Shown: piece after piece, positions 1 to 7,179 of the stretch
Layout of the letters: each line of letters starts with the position of its first letter
How positions within the stretch are numbered: position 1 is the stretch's first letter
Assembly: GCA_946183815.1 (NCBI GenBank)
Contig: CAMHDG010000007.1
Span: 1-13,884 of the forward strand
Reading direction: 5' to 3'
Source of the DNA: an uncultured bacterium
GTDB lineage: Bacteria > Cyanobacteriota > Vampirovibrionia > Gastranaerophilales > Gastranaerophilaceae
Length of the DNA: 13,884 nucleotides
Position numbers and translations under genes: made by a program
Notes under the pieces: generated by a model
Databases searched by the model: none
What the model saw: the letters and a program-made list of their open reading frames with translations, nothing else
Told to the model about the DNA's origin: nothing

Positions 1-4
1 TCTC

Positions 5-20
5 TCTCTCCAAGGAGAGA
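5..20. repeat. Short inverted repeat at the window edge
   Basis: A perfect 7-bp inverted repeat, TCTCTCC and GGAGAGA, separated by AA. It lies downstream of the MTHFR-fusion gene and next to the repeat core at 24-52. On the minus strand no T-run is visible before the window ends, so it cannot be called an intrinsic terminator. It may belong to a larger repeat cut off by the window edge. Confidence 0.5.
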
Positions 21-23
21 CAA

Positions 24-52
24 ATCGGCTTCGCCGATAAACAATAATTTAC
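24..52. repeat. Copy 1 of the hairpin plus 15-nt core repeat
   Basis: A perfect 6-bp stem (ATCGGC, loop TTC, GCCGAT at 24-38) runs into the 15-nt core TAAACAATAATTTAC at 38-52. The same core occurs at 7004-7018 and 7165-7179, and inverted at 6976-6990. The TAA stop codon of the MTHFR-fusion gene (49-51) lies inside the core. On the minus strand the hairpin follows the stop by about 10 nt and could be a weak transcript-end structure, although no U-tract follows it. Confidence 0.75.
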
Positions 53-1878
53 CTAATTACCTCAACCGCACATTCAACCCTGCCAAAAGGGGCACTTACC
101 TGATATCCCTGAACAAACGGGGCAATTTTTTCTTTCATTTCTATTGCTATTTCCAGTCCGATTTTTATTCCGTCCTCTTTAGTTTTTGCTTTTGACATTC
201 GCTCTATTACAGAATCAGGAACAACGACCCCGGGCACCTCTGTTTTTAAAAACATTGCGTTTCTGTATGAAACTAATGGCCAAATTCCTGCAACAAGCGG
301 GATAGACATATTATCTTTATTTATTTGCTCAATAAACCTCATTAAACTGTCTGTGTCAAATACCGGCTGGGTTATTACAAATTCTGCCCCTGCTTTAACT
401 TTGTTATAAAAATGGTTAACCTCTTTTTCAAAATCAAGAGCACAAGGGTTTGCCCCAACTCCTATAAGAATTGATGTTGGCGGGTTAATGGTGTTGCCTG
501 CAATATCAAGTCCGTGGTTAAGGTTGTTGACAACTGTTGTAAGACCTACTGCGTCAACATCAAAAACAGCCGTAGCATCAGGATAATTCCCTAATTTTGG
601 AGGGTCACCTGTTACAATCAAATAATTTTTTAGTCCGCCTGCGTATCCGCCTAATAAATCTGACTGCATTCCTATTAAGTTTCTGTCACGACAACAGTAG
701 TGTAATATCGTTTCCATTCCTGTTTTTTGCTCTATCATCAAAGCGGTAACGAGTGGTGATATTCTTGAACTTGCCCGTGGTCCGTCAGGTATATTTATCG
801 CATCTATTCCTGCTTTTTTACATTGTTCAACTTTGTTTATTACATCCGTTAAATCGGTTGAGCGTGGCGGGGTAATCTCTATGGTTGTTGCGTGTTCTTT
901 TGAAAACAGTTTCTTTGCAAAATTACTTTTCTCAATAGTAGGAGTGACATTTATTTCTGTATTATCAACACTTTCTGATTTTATAATTTCAATCTTCTTT
1001 TTAGAAGATGTAATTGCTTTAATGGCTTTTGCCATATCTTCAATATGTGTTTTGTCCGTTCCGCAGCAGCCACCGACCCCTTTTACCCCCAGTTCTATAT
1101 AGTGTTTACAATAGGTAGTAAAATATTCGGGGGTGTTCATATAGATAGTCCTTCCCTCTAATTTTTTCGGGCTGCCCGCATTAGGCTGAACGACCAGAGG
1201 TTTGTTTATTTTATCTATAACTTTTTTAACAGCACTCAACATTGCGTGAGGCCCTATTGTGCAATTTAATCCAAGAATATCTATGTTATCTGATTTATCA
1301 AGTTTTTGAAGTGCTTTTGCTATATCAAGTCCTTCAGGTGTTTCAAGTTCTTTTCTTGAGGTCATTGACGCTATAATCGGGGTATTGTATGACTTCGCAA
1401 TTTTTGCACCAAGCAGTAATTCTTTTAGGTCAAAAAAGGTTTCAAACATAATGCCGTCAACCCCTGCTTCAACGAGCGTTTTTATTTGTTCATGATAACT
1501 TTCTTCTATCTCAGGCTGATTTTCCGATGTCATAATAGAACCCAGTTTTAGTCTTGAACCGACAGAGCCTAAAACGTATATTTTATCCCCTGCTACCTCT
1601 TTTGCTATTCGTACACCTGCGGTGTTTATTTCTTTACATTTACCCCCAAGCCCGTATTTTTTTAGTTTAATACTGTTTGCCCCAAAGGTATTAGTTAAAA
1701 TTACATCTGCACCTGCATCAATATAGCCCTGATGGATTTCTTTTATTAAGTCAGGTCTTGTGAGGTTTAGTTCGTCAAAGCAAGTGTTTATGAAAACTCC
1801 TTTTGAATAAATAGTTGTTCCCATTGCTCCGTCAAATACAAGTGTCTTTTCGTTTATAGCCTCAATTATGTTTTTCAT
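49..1878 (-). CDS. Homocysteine S-methyltransferase / methylenetetrahydrofolate reductase fusion (YitJ-like)
   Basis: A 609-residue two-domain enzyme of one-carbon metabolism. Residues 1-290 form a homocysteine S-methyltransferase barrel with the expected zinc cysteines, Cys206 (GLNCTIG) and Cys271/Cys272 (GGCCGT). Residues 325-605 form an FAD-dependent methylenetetrahydrofolate reductase, with IEITPP (Glu334 in the place of the catalytic Glu), TGDPPK (Asp425) and QPVFD (Gln504). The domain order matches Bacillus YitJ-type proteins. The MTHFR half should reduce 5,10-methylene-THF to 5-methyl-THF, the substrate of the MetH encoded just upstream. The role of the N-terminal half is less certain: it may methylate homocysteine from another donor. 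The ATG start overlaps the metH stop as ATGA (1875-1878), which implies translational coupling. The TAA stop lies inside a repeat core. Full length and intact; the family call is firm. Confidence 0.93.
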   Translation of the reverse strand: MKNIIEAINEKTLVFDGAMGTTIYSKGVFINTCFDELNLTRPDLIKEIHQGYIDAGADVILTNTFGANSIKLKKYGLGGKCKEINTAGVRIAKEVAGDKIYVLGSVGSRLKLGSIMTSENQPEIEESYHEQIKTLVEAGVDGIMFETFFDLKELLLGAKIAKSYNTPIIASMTSRKELETPEGLDIAKALQKLDKSDNIDILGLNCTIGPHAMLSAVKKVIDKINKPLVVQPNAGSPKKLEGRTIYMNTPEYFTTYCKHYIELGVKGVGGCCGTDKTHIEDMAKAIKAITSSKKKIEIIKSESVDNTEINVTPTIEKSNFAKKLFSKEHATTIEITPPRSTDLTDVINKVEQCKKAGIDAINIPDGPRASSRISPLVTALMIEQKTGMETILHYCCRDRNLIGMQSDLLGGYAGGLKNYLIVTGDPPKLGNYPDATAVFDVDAVGLTTVVNNLNHGLDIAGNTINPPTSILIGVGANPCALDFEKEVNHFYNKVKAGAEFVITQPVFDTDSLMRFIEQINKDNMSIPLVAGIWPLVSYRNAMFLKTEVPGVVVPDSVIERMSKAKTKEDGIKIGLEIAIEMKEKIAPFVQGYQVSAPFGRVECAVEVIR

Positions 1879-4535
1879 TTTTTGTATTCTTTCAGTATTT
1901 TTGCTTGTTCTTTTCTTATTTGTGAGATAAAATCTTCATCCTTAAGTACAATTTTTTGAGCGACAACCGCTGCTTCAGATGCGTTTGTTGTGTGAACAAC
2001 CAGTCCATGATAATTTGGTGCTATTTTGATTGCGGTATGTTTTTTGCTTGTTGTCGCCCCGCCAACCATTAAAGCAGGAAGTTTAAACCCTTCCTTTTCC
2101 ATTCTTTCTGCAACCTTTTGCATCTCTTCAAGCGATGGAGTGATAAGTCCGGAAAGTGCGATGATATCAGCATTATATTCTCTTGCGCTCTCTAAAATAT
2201 CAGAGGAATTAACCATTACCCCTAAATCTATAACTTTAAAATTATTACAGGTTAAGATTAGAGAAAGTATGTTTTTCCCTATATCGTGAACATCACCTTT
2301 TACGGTTGCAAGAATAACTGTTCCCAGTTTCTTTGAGTCGTCAGACTGTTCAAATTTGTCCTGTAATTTATCAACAATCTCTTTCATTATTCGTGAAGAT
2401 TTTACGACTTGCGGAAGAAACATTTTTCCCGCTCCAAAATATTCCCCAACAATATTCATCCCCTCTAACAATATTTTTTCAATAATATCTATCGGAGAAT
2501 ATGATTTTAGGGCTTCATCTAAATCTTCACTTATATAAGTTGTATCCCCTTTTATTAAAGCGTGTTGGATACGTTTTTCAACTGTATAACTTCTCCATTC
2601 TTCAACTTTTTTTTCTTCAGAAGAACTATCTTCATTTACCCCTTGGGCATATTCTAACAACTTCTCGGAGGCATCGTCATTACGGTTTAGAACAACATCT
2701 TCCACAAGTGTTTTTAGAGGTTCTTCAATCTCATCATAGGTTTGGAGCATACCTGCATTAACAATTCCCATTGTTAAGCCCTCTTTTATTGCGTGGTATA
2801 AAAAGACCGTATGTATCGCCTCACGTACCTTGTTTACCCCTCTGAAAGAAAAAGATATATTACTTATTCCGCCCGAAAACAGTGCAAGCGGGAATTTTTG
2901 TTTTAATATTTTTAGTGCCTCTATAAAAGATGTTGCGTTATTGTTGTGTTCTTTCATCCCTGTTGCAAGCGGAAATACGTTCAGGTCAAATATAATGTCT
3001 GTTGGGGATATATGACATTTTTCAGTCAATATTTTGTATGCCCTTGAAACTATATCAATTCTATCGTTTACTCCTGTTGCCTGACCGTTTTCATCAAACG
3101 CCATAACAACAATAGAACCGCCTAAATCACGTATTGTTTCAGCCTGTTTTATAAAATTTTCTTCACCCGCTTTTAAACTTATAGAGTTAACGATAGGTTT
3201 TGACTGGATACATTTTAGACCTGCTTTTACAACCTCAAAGTCAGAAGAATCTATCATTATTGGAACTTTTGATATTTCAGGTTCAGAGGCTATGAGGTTG
3301 AGAAACTTACACATATCTGATTTTGAATCTGAAAGGTCGGAGTCCATACAAATATCAATAATATTGGCTCCGTTTTCAATTTGTTTTTTTGTAATTTGAA
3401 GTGCTTCTTCAAAGTTCCCCTCTTTAATTAGTCTTGCAAATTTTTTTGAGCCTGTGACATTAGCACGTTCTCCTATCATAATAAAATTTTGGTTACCGTC
3501 ATAAATAAACGGTTCAAGTCCGCAAAAGACAGAAAAATCTTTTTGTTTATGTTCGATTTTTCTTGGCTTATACCCTTTTAAAGCCTCTGCGATTGCCTTT
3601 ATGTGTTCGGGTGATGTTCCGCAACAGCCTCCTGCTATATTCAGTAAACCTTGTTTTGCTAGTTTTTCATAACCTTCTGCCATGTGCTCCGGAGTTTCGT
3701 CATAACCTCCAAATTCATTTGGCAAACCGGCATTTGCATAAAGGGAAATTCCACAGTTTGCGTATTTGCCTAAATCTTCTATATATGGAATCATTGCATC
3801 TATTCCCATAGAGCAATTCAGTCCGACTGTTATCGGGTTTGCAAATTCTATGCTGTAATAAAACGCCTCTAATGTTTGACCTGATAGTGTTCTGCCCGAT
3901 TTATCAGTAAGTGTTACGGAAAGCATAACAGGAATGTCTTTTTTTTGCTCTTTTAGAGTTTGTTTTATTGCATAGATACAGGCTTTTGCATTAAGTGTAT
4001 CAAAAATTGTTTCTATTAAAAATACATCAACCCCTTCTTTTGCAAGAATATCTGTTTGTTCCTTGTAACTTGTTACCAGTTCATCAAAGGTTACATTTCG
4101 GTAATCAGGGTTCATAACGTCAGGTGAGATTGATGCTGATTTATTAGTCGGGCCTATAGAACCTGCAATAAATCGGGGTTTATCTTTAGTGGAATATTCC
4201 TCTGCAAGTTTTCTTGCAAGTCTTACTGATGCAATATTCATTTCTTTTATGTAATTTTCCAGCCCGTAATCTTTTTGTGAGATAGAGTTTGCACTAAAAG
4301 TATTACATTCAATGATATCTGCACCTGCCTCTAAATATGCTCTGTGAACCTTTTCTATTGAATCGGGCTTTGTTAGTGAGAGAAGGTCGTTATTCCCTTT
4401 TAGGTCAATTTTGGAGTCTTTAAATAATTTTCCTCTAAAATCGGCTTCGCATAAGTTCTGACGTTGCAACATTGTTCCCATTGCACCGTCAAGAATTAGT
4501 ATTTTCTCCCCCAGTTGTTTTATAAATTCAGACAT
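1875..4535 (-). CDS. metH: B12-dependent methionine synthase lacking the activation domain
   Basis: Cobalamin-dependent methionine synthase of 886 residues, which moves a methyl group from 5-methyl-THF through cobalamin to homocysteine. Domains in order: homocysteine-binding barrel (about 1-325) with zinc ligands Cys241, Cys304 and Cys305; pterin-binding barrel (about 345-610) opening with IGERANVTG; a helical cap (about 645-735); and a B12-binding domain (about 737-870) with the DxHxxG motif GDVHDIG, in which His750 would be the lower axial ligand of cobalt. The protein ends soon after the B12 domain, whereas E. coli MetH has about 1,227 residues with a C-terminal AdoMet-binding activation domain. 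No such domain is encoded next to it here. The ATG follows a weak GAG-type ribosome site and lies 19 bp after the upstream stop. No room exists for a leader riboswitch, so control would come from further upstream in the operon. Confidence 0.95.
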   Translation of the reverse strand: MSEFIKQLGEKILILDGAMGTMLQRQNLCEADFRGKLFKDSKIDLKGNNDLLSLTKPDSIEKVHRAYLEAGADIIECNTFSANSISQKDYGLENYIKEMNIASVRLARKLAEEYSTKDKPRFIAGSIGPTNKSASISPDVMNPDYRNVTFDELVTSYKEQTDILAKEGVDVFLIETIFDTLNAKACIYAIKQTLKEQKKDIPVMLSVTLTDKSGRTLSGQTLEAFYYSIEFANPITVGLNCSMGIDAMIPYIEDLGKYANCGISLYANAGLPNEFGGYDETPEHMAEGYEKLAKQGLLNIAGGCCGTSPEHIKAIAEALKGYKPRKIEHKQKDFSVFCGLEPFIYDGNQNFIMIGERANVTGSKKFARLIKEGNFEEALQITKKQIENGANIIDICMDSDLSDSKSDMCKFLNLIASEPEISKVPIMIDSSDFEVVKAGLKCIQSKPIVNSISLKAGEENFIKQAETIRDLGGSIVVMAFDENGQATGVNDRIDIVSRAYKILTEKCHISPTDIIFDLNVFPLATGMKEHNNNATSFIEALKILKQKFPLALFSGGISNISFSFRGVNKVREAIHTVFLYHAIKEGLTMGIVNAGMLQTYDEIEEPLKTLVEDVVLNRNDDASEKLLEYAQGVNEDSSSEEKKVEEWRSYTVEKRIQHALIKGDTTYISEDLDEALKSYSPIDIIEKILLEGMNIVGEYFGAGKMFLPQVVKSSRIMKEIVDKLQDKFEQSDDSKKLGTVILATVKGDVHDIGKNILSLILTCNNFKVIDLGVMVNSSDILESAREYNADIIALSGLITPSLEEMQKVAERMEKEGFKLPALMVGGATTSKKHTAIKIAPNYHGLVVHTTNASEAAVVAQKIVLKDEDFISQIRKEQAKILKEYKK

Positions 4536-4554
4536 AATTCTCTATTCTTATTTT

Positions 4555-5019
4555 TTACGCAATCGATTTTACTATTACAGGAATGATTGTTTCTATGAGT
4601 GAAACAAAAAACATCAAGAATACAATAACAGCAACAGTCTTTTGAATATCGGAGAATAAAAACATTTTTTTATTTTCTCTGTATTCGGCTATTTCTTTAT
4701 ATTCTTCGCCGTATGGTTGAACAGGTAATTTTTTTTCTATTTCTTCCAAAACTTTAGCGAACTTTATTTTAATAAGCATATTGTAAGAGTCCATATTCAT
4801 CCACCAAAGGATAGCACAGCACATGCCGATAATGGTTAAAAGTGTTCCCAGTGGTATTGAGTATGCAAAAATCGCTGTTTTTGTCAGATATACTCCGAAT
4901 AATAATATTATGCACAAGCACAGATAAAATCTGTTAATTGCAAAACTTCTCGTTATAAAACTTTCTTTTTGTTCGGAATATAGTTTATATTGCTGAAAAA
5001 TTAAATCTTGTTCACTCAT
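4555..5019 (-). CDS. Small three-helix inner-membrane protein, possibly RipA-like
   Basis: A 154-residue protein with no signal peptide and three predicted membrane helices (about 31-47, 53-74 and 126-150). A charged cytosolic-looking stretch, residues 80-120, lies between helices 2 and 3 and includes KFAKVLEEIEKKLPVQPY. That pattern, an aromatic helix end (LWWMNMDSY) followed by a K-F-x-V-x-x-E-x-E-K-x-L-P block, recalls the RipA-type family of small octameric membrane proteins. The match is from memory and could be wrong. The start is well supported: AAGGA lies 7 nt before the ATG. It sits 20 bp after the ftsH stop and 19 bp before metH, so it is probably co-transcribed with both. A role alongside FtsH in membrane quality control is possible but rests only on position. 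Confidence 0.8.
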   Translation of the reverse strand: MSEQDLIFQQYKLYSEQKESFITRSFAINRFYLCLCIILLFGVYLTKTAIFAYSIPLGTLLTIIGMCCAILWWMNMDSYNMLIKIKFAKVLEEIEKKLPVQPYGEEYKEIAEYRENKKMFLFSDIQKTVAVIVFLMFFVSLIETIIPVIVKSIA

Positions 5020-5039
5020 TGTTTTATCCTTTTGTTATA

Positions 5040-6905
5040 TTAGTAACTTCTGCCTTGGTGCATCAACTCGTCAAAATCTTTTTCATCAAGAGTTTCTTTG
5101 TCGAGTAATGCCTTAGAGATGTATTCAAGTAAATCTCTGTTTTGAGTAAGTAATTCTTTTGCTATTGCATAGCGTTCATCAACAATCTTTTTAACCTCTT
5201 TGTCGATTTCTGCAGCAATTTCTTCAGAGAAATCTCTGCTGTGCCCAAAATCACGCCCCATAAATACGTGTTCCTGAGATTTGCCGTAGGTAAGATTACC
5301 CATTTTTTCGCTCATCCCGTACATAGTAACCATTTTTCTTGCAAGTTCTGATACTTTCTCAAGGTCATTAGATGCCCCAGTTGTTACGGAATCAGGTCCA
5401 TATATTATTTCTTCCGCAACACGACCGCCTAATGTCATTGTAATTCTGTCAAGCAGTTGTGATTTTTTCATTGTTAAATAATCTTTTTCAGGCAGTGTCA
5501 TTGTAATCCCTAATGCCATTCCACGAGGAATAATTGACACTTTGTGCAGAGGATCACAGCCTTTGAGCAGTTTTGCCAAAAGTGCGTGCCCGACTTCGTG
5601 ATAAGCGGTATTTTCTTTTTCTTCATCGGATATAATACGGCTTTTCTTTTCCGGACCTGCCATAACTTTGTCTATTGCTTCTTCTAAATCAGGCATTTCA
5701 ACTTTAGTTTTATCGTGACGGGCAGCGAGCAGTGCGGCTTCGTTTAATAAGTTTTGCAAATCTGCTCCTGTAAACCCAGGTGTTCTTTTTGCTAAAACTT
5801 TTAAATCAACCTCATCTGCTAACGGTTTATTTTTTGCGTGAACCATCAATATTTTTTCTCTGCCTAATACATCAGGTTTATTTATAACTATTTGCCTGTC
5901 AAATCTTCCGGGTCTTAAAAGAGCGTTATCTAAAATATCAGGTCTGTTCGTTGCTGCAATAACAATAATGTTGGTATTCTTATCAAACCCGTCCATTTCA
6001 ACAAGGAGTTGGTTAAGAGTTTGCTCCCTTTCATCGTGACCGCCACCTAGCCCTGCTCCACGCTGACGACCTACTGCATCAATTTCATCAATAAATATAA
6101 TACATGGCTGGTGTTTTTTTGCCTGATCAAACAGGTCTCGAACTCTGCTTGCACCCACACCAACAAACATCTCAACAAAGTCAGAACCGCTAATTGAGAA
6201 GAACGGTACACCCGCCTCTCCTGCTACTGCCTTCGCCATAAGAGTTTTACCTGTACCGGGAGCACCTACTAAAAGTACCCCTTTTGGTATTTTTGCACCA
6301 AGTTTAAGGTATTTCTCACTATGTTTAAGAAAATCTACTATTTCTTCAAGTTCTTTCTTTTCTTCATCTATTCCTGCAACATCATCAAACTTTGTTTTTA
6401 CTTTGCTGTCTAAAAGCATTTTTGCTTTGCTTTTGCCGAAAGACATTGCCTGAGAACCGCCTGCTTGAAGGCTCTTTGCCATAACAACAAGGAATACGAT
6501 AAATAATATCGGCAATATAAGTGAGCCTAAAAGCCCCAGCATTTGTGAAGATTCACTAGGTTTTTTAACGCTTATATCTACGTTTGCTTTTTCAAGTTTA
6601 TTCATTAAATCAGCGGAATTTGGTACTAATACGTGGTATTGAAGTGTTGGAGCAGTAGTTTGTGCACCCATAAGTGCTTCATATTTTGAGGTCGGTTTTG
6701 GTGCTTCCGGTTGTTTTATCGGAATAGCAATAACCGAATTTTTGTCTATTGTGACACTTTTTATCTCACCGGCATTAAGTTTTTGAACAAAAGTTGAATA
6801 GTTTATGTCTGTCGTTTGTGTGGTTGAGCCTGCAAACAGCATTGACACAAAGGCAAGCACCATTATACCTAAAATAATGTACATCCCAACTGATTGACTT
6901 TTCAT
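5040..6905 (-). CDS. ftsH: ATP-dependent zinc metalloprotease FtsH
   Basis: Membrane-anchored AAA+ protease of 621 residues that extracts and degrades membrane and short-lived soluble proteins as a hexamer. Membrane helix 1 is at about 8-25 and helix 2 at about 123-144, flanking a small periplasmic domain. The AAA module has Walker A GAPGTGKT (214-221), the pore motif FVGVG near Phe247, Walker B IIFIDEID (Asp273, Glu274) and the second region of homology with arginine fingers Arg331 and Arg334. The protease site is HEVGH (His436, Glu437, His440), with Asp514 as the likely third zinc ligand. All catalytic residues are present and the length is normal. AGAGG precedes the ATG by about 10 nt. It is the first gene of a likely four-gene operon and is preceded by a good sigma70-type promoter. 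The association with methionine synthesis genes is not a widely known arrangement. Confidence 0.97.
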   Translation of the reverse strand: MKSQSVGMYIILGIMVLAFVSMLFAGSTTQTTDINYSTFVQKLNAGEIKSVTIDKNSVIAIPIKQPEAPKPTSKYEALMGAQTTAPTLQYHVLVPNSADLMNKLEKANVDISVKKPSESSQMLGLLGSLILPILFIVFLVVMAKSLQAGGSQAMSFGKSKAKMLLDSKVKTKFDDVAGIDEEKKELEEIVDFLKHSEKYLKLGAKIPKGVLLVGAPGTGKTLMAKAVAGEAGVPFFSISGSDFVEMFVGVGASRVRDLFDQAKKHQPCIIFIDEIDAVGRQRGAGLGGGHDEREQTLNQLLVEMDGFDKNTNIIVIAATNRPDILDNALLRPGRFDRQIVINKPDVLGREKILMVHAKNKPLADEVDLKVLAKRTPGFTGADLQNLLNEAALLAARHDKTKVEMPDLEEAIDKVMAGPEKKSRIISDEEKENTAYHEVGHALLAKLLKGCDPLHKVSIIPRGMALGITMTLPEKDYLTMKKSQLLDRITMTLGGRVAEEIIYGPDSVTTGASNDLEKVSELARKMVTMYGMSEKMGNLTYGKSQEHVFMGRDFGHSRDFSEEIAAEIDKEVKKIVDERYAIAKELLTQNRDLLEYISKALLDKETLDEKDFDELMHQGRSY

Positions 6906-6950
6906 AGTATATTTTCCTCTATTTATCTAAACCTAAAATCTCTTACTTAT

Positions 6951-6980
6951 AGTATATCAGAAATATATTATAAGTGTAAA
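6951..6980 (-). promoter_or_regulatory. Candidate sigma70-type promoter of the ftsH operon
   Basis: On the minus strand a -35 box TTTACA (6975-6980) and a -10 box TATACT (6951-6956) are separated by 18 bp. Transcription would start near 6944, leaving a leader of about 40 nt before the ftsH ATG. Five of the six -35 bases (TTTAC) belong to the end of the adjacent inverted repeat (6976-7018). An internal TATAAT at 6967-6972 lacks a suitable -35 and was set aside. Confidence 0.5.
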
Positions 6981-7018
6981 TTATTGTTTATCGGCTTTGC
7001 CGATAAACAATAATTTAC
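6976..7018. repeat. Perfect 20-bp inverted repeat with TTT loop
   Basis: Positions 6976-6995 are the exact reverse complement of 6999-7018, separated only by TTT. Each arm carries the 15-nt core (GTAAATTATTGTTTA or its complement) plus a GCCGA/TCGGC stem. It is symmetrical, so it could act as a hairpin on either strand. It forms the left end of the composite element at 6976-7179. Confidence 0.9.
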
Positions 7019-7019
7019 G

Positions 7020-7051
7020 GTGACTAGGTGATTAAGTGATTAAGTGACTAA
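7020..7051. repeat. Tandem octamer array, forward arm (4 copies)
   Basis: Four contiguous octamers: GTGACTAG, GTGATTAA, GTGATTAA and GTGACTAA. The consensus is GTGAYTAR. The array is matched by an inverted array at 7101-7132; aligned as an inverted repeat, 26 of 32 positions agree and all six differences are transitions. Confidence 0.9.
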
Positions 7052-7055
7052 GTCA

Positions 7056-7072
7056 GCCGATTTTTAATCGGC
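7056..7072. repeat. 7-bp hairpin with TTT loop
   Basis: GCCGATT (7056-7062) and AATCGGC (7066-7072) pair perfectly around a TTT loop. The stem resembles the GCCGAT stem of the flanking repeats. It is the first of two side-by-side hairpins at the centre of the composite element and lies downstream of the carbonic anhydrase gene on the minus strand. Confidence 0.8.
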
Positions 7073-7080
7073 AATTATAC

Positions 7081-7097
7081 TTTGGCTTTTAGCCAAA
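7081..7097. repeat. 7-bp hairpin with TTT loop
   Basis: TTTGGCT (7081-7087) and AGCCAAA (7091-7097) pair perfectly around a TTT loop. It has the same stem length and loop as the neighbouring hairpin at 7056-7072 but a different stem sequence. Either could serve as a transcript-end structure for the carbonic anhydrase gene, but neither is followed by a convincing U-tract. Confidence 0.8.
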
Positions 7098-7100
7098 TTC

Positions 7101-7132
7101 TTAGTCACTCAGTCACCTAGTCACTTAATCAC
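7101..7132. repeat. Tandem octamer array, inverted arm (4 copies)
   Basis: Four contiguous octamers on the plus strand: TTAGTCAC, TCAGTCAC, CTAGTCAC and TTAATCAC. These are the reverse complements of GTGAYTAR-type units. With the array at 7020-7051 they can form a long imperfect stem enclosing the two TTT-loop hairpins. Confidence 0.9.
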
Positions 7133-7142
7133 TTTTGCAAAT

Positions 7143-7179
7143 ATCGGCTCACTATGTTCGCCTCTAAACAATAATTTAC
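7143..7179. repeat. Diverged third copy of the hairpin plus core repeat
   Basis: ATCGGC (7143-7148) and an intact 15-nt core TAAACAATAATTTAC (7165-7179) flank a diverged interval in place of the tight loop seen at 24-38. The core contains the TAA stop codon (7176-7178) of the carbonic anhydrase gene. The copy at 24-52 holds the stop of the MTHFR-fusion gene at the same position in the core. Confidence 0.7.

Larger units (their letters stand above)
6976..7179. repeat. Composite palindromic repeat element between ftsH and the carbonic anhydrase gene
   Basis: About 204 bp bounded by 15-nt terminal inverted repeats, GTAAATTATTGTTTA at 6976-6990 and its complement at 7165-7179. Inside, from left to right, are the perfect 43-nt hairpin, four tandem GTGAYTAR octamers, two 7-bp hairpins with TTT loops, four octamers in the opposite orientation, and a diverged ATCGGC segment (7143-7148). 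No coding sequence is visible. The layout is like a MITE or a nested extragenic palindrome. No obvious target-site duplication flanks it, and no transposase is present. The right end overlaps the carbonic anhydrase stop codon. Confidence 0.7.

Noticed and set aside
24..38. Intrinsic terminator for the MTHFR-fusion gene
   Set aside because: The 6-bp hairpin is real, but only two T residues follow on the transcribed strand; it is better described as part of the repeat.
833..1102. Plus-strand open frames inside metH, the MTHFR fusion, macA and other genes
   Set aside because: They are antisense to strongly supported genes, lack recognisable motifs and reflect codon bias of the true frame.
4536..4554. 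SAM or cobalamin riboswitch ahead of metH
   Set aside because: Only 19 bp separate metH from the previous stop codon, and the ftsH leader of about 40 nt is also too short for either riboswitch.
7020..7132. Possible CRISPR-like array because of regular short repeats
   Set aside because: The units are contiguous 8-mers without spacers, arranged as two opposing arms, and no cas genes are present.
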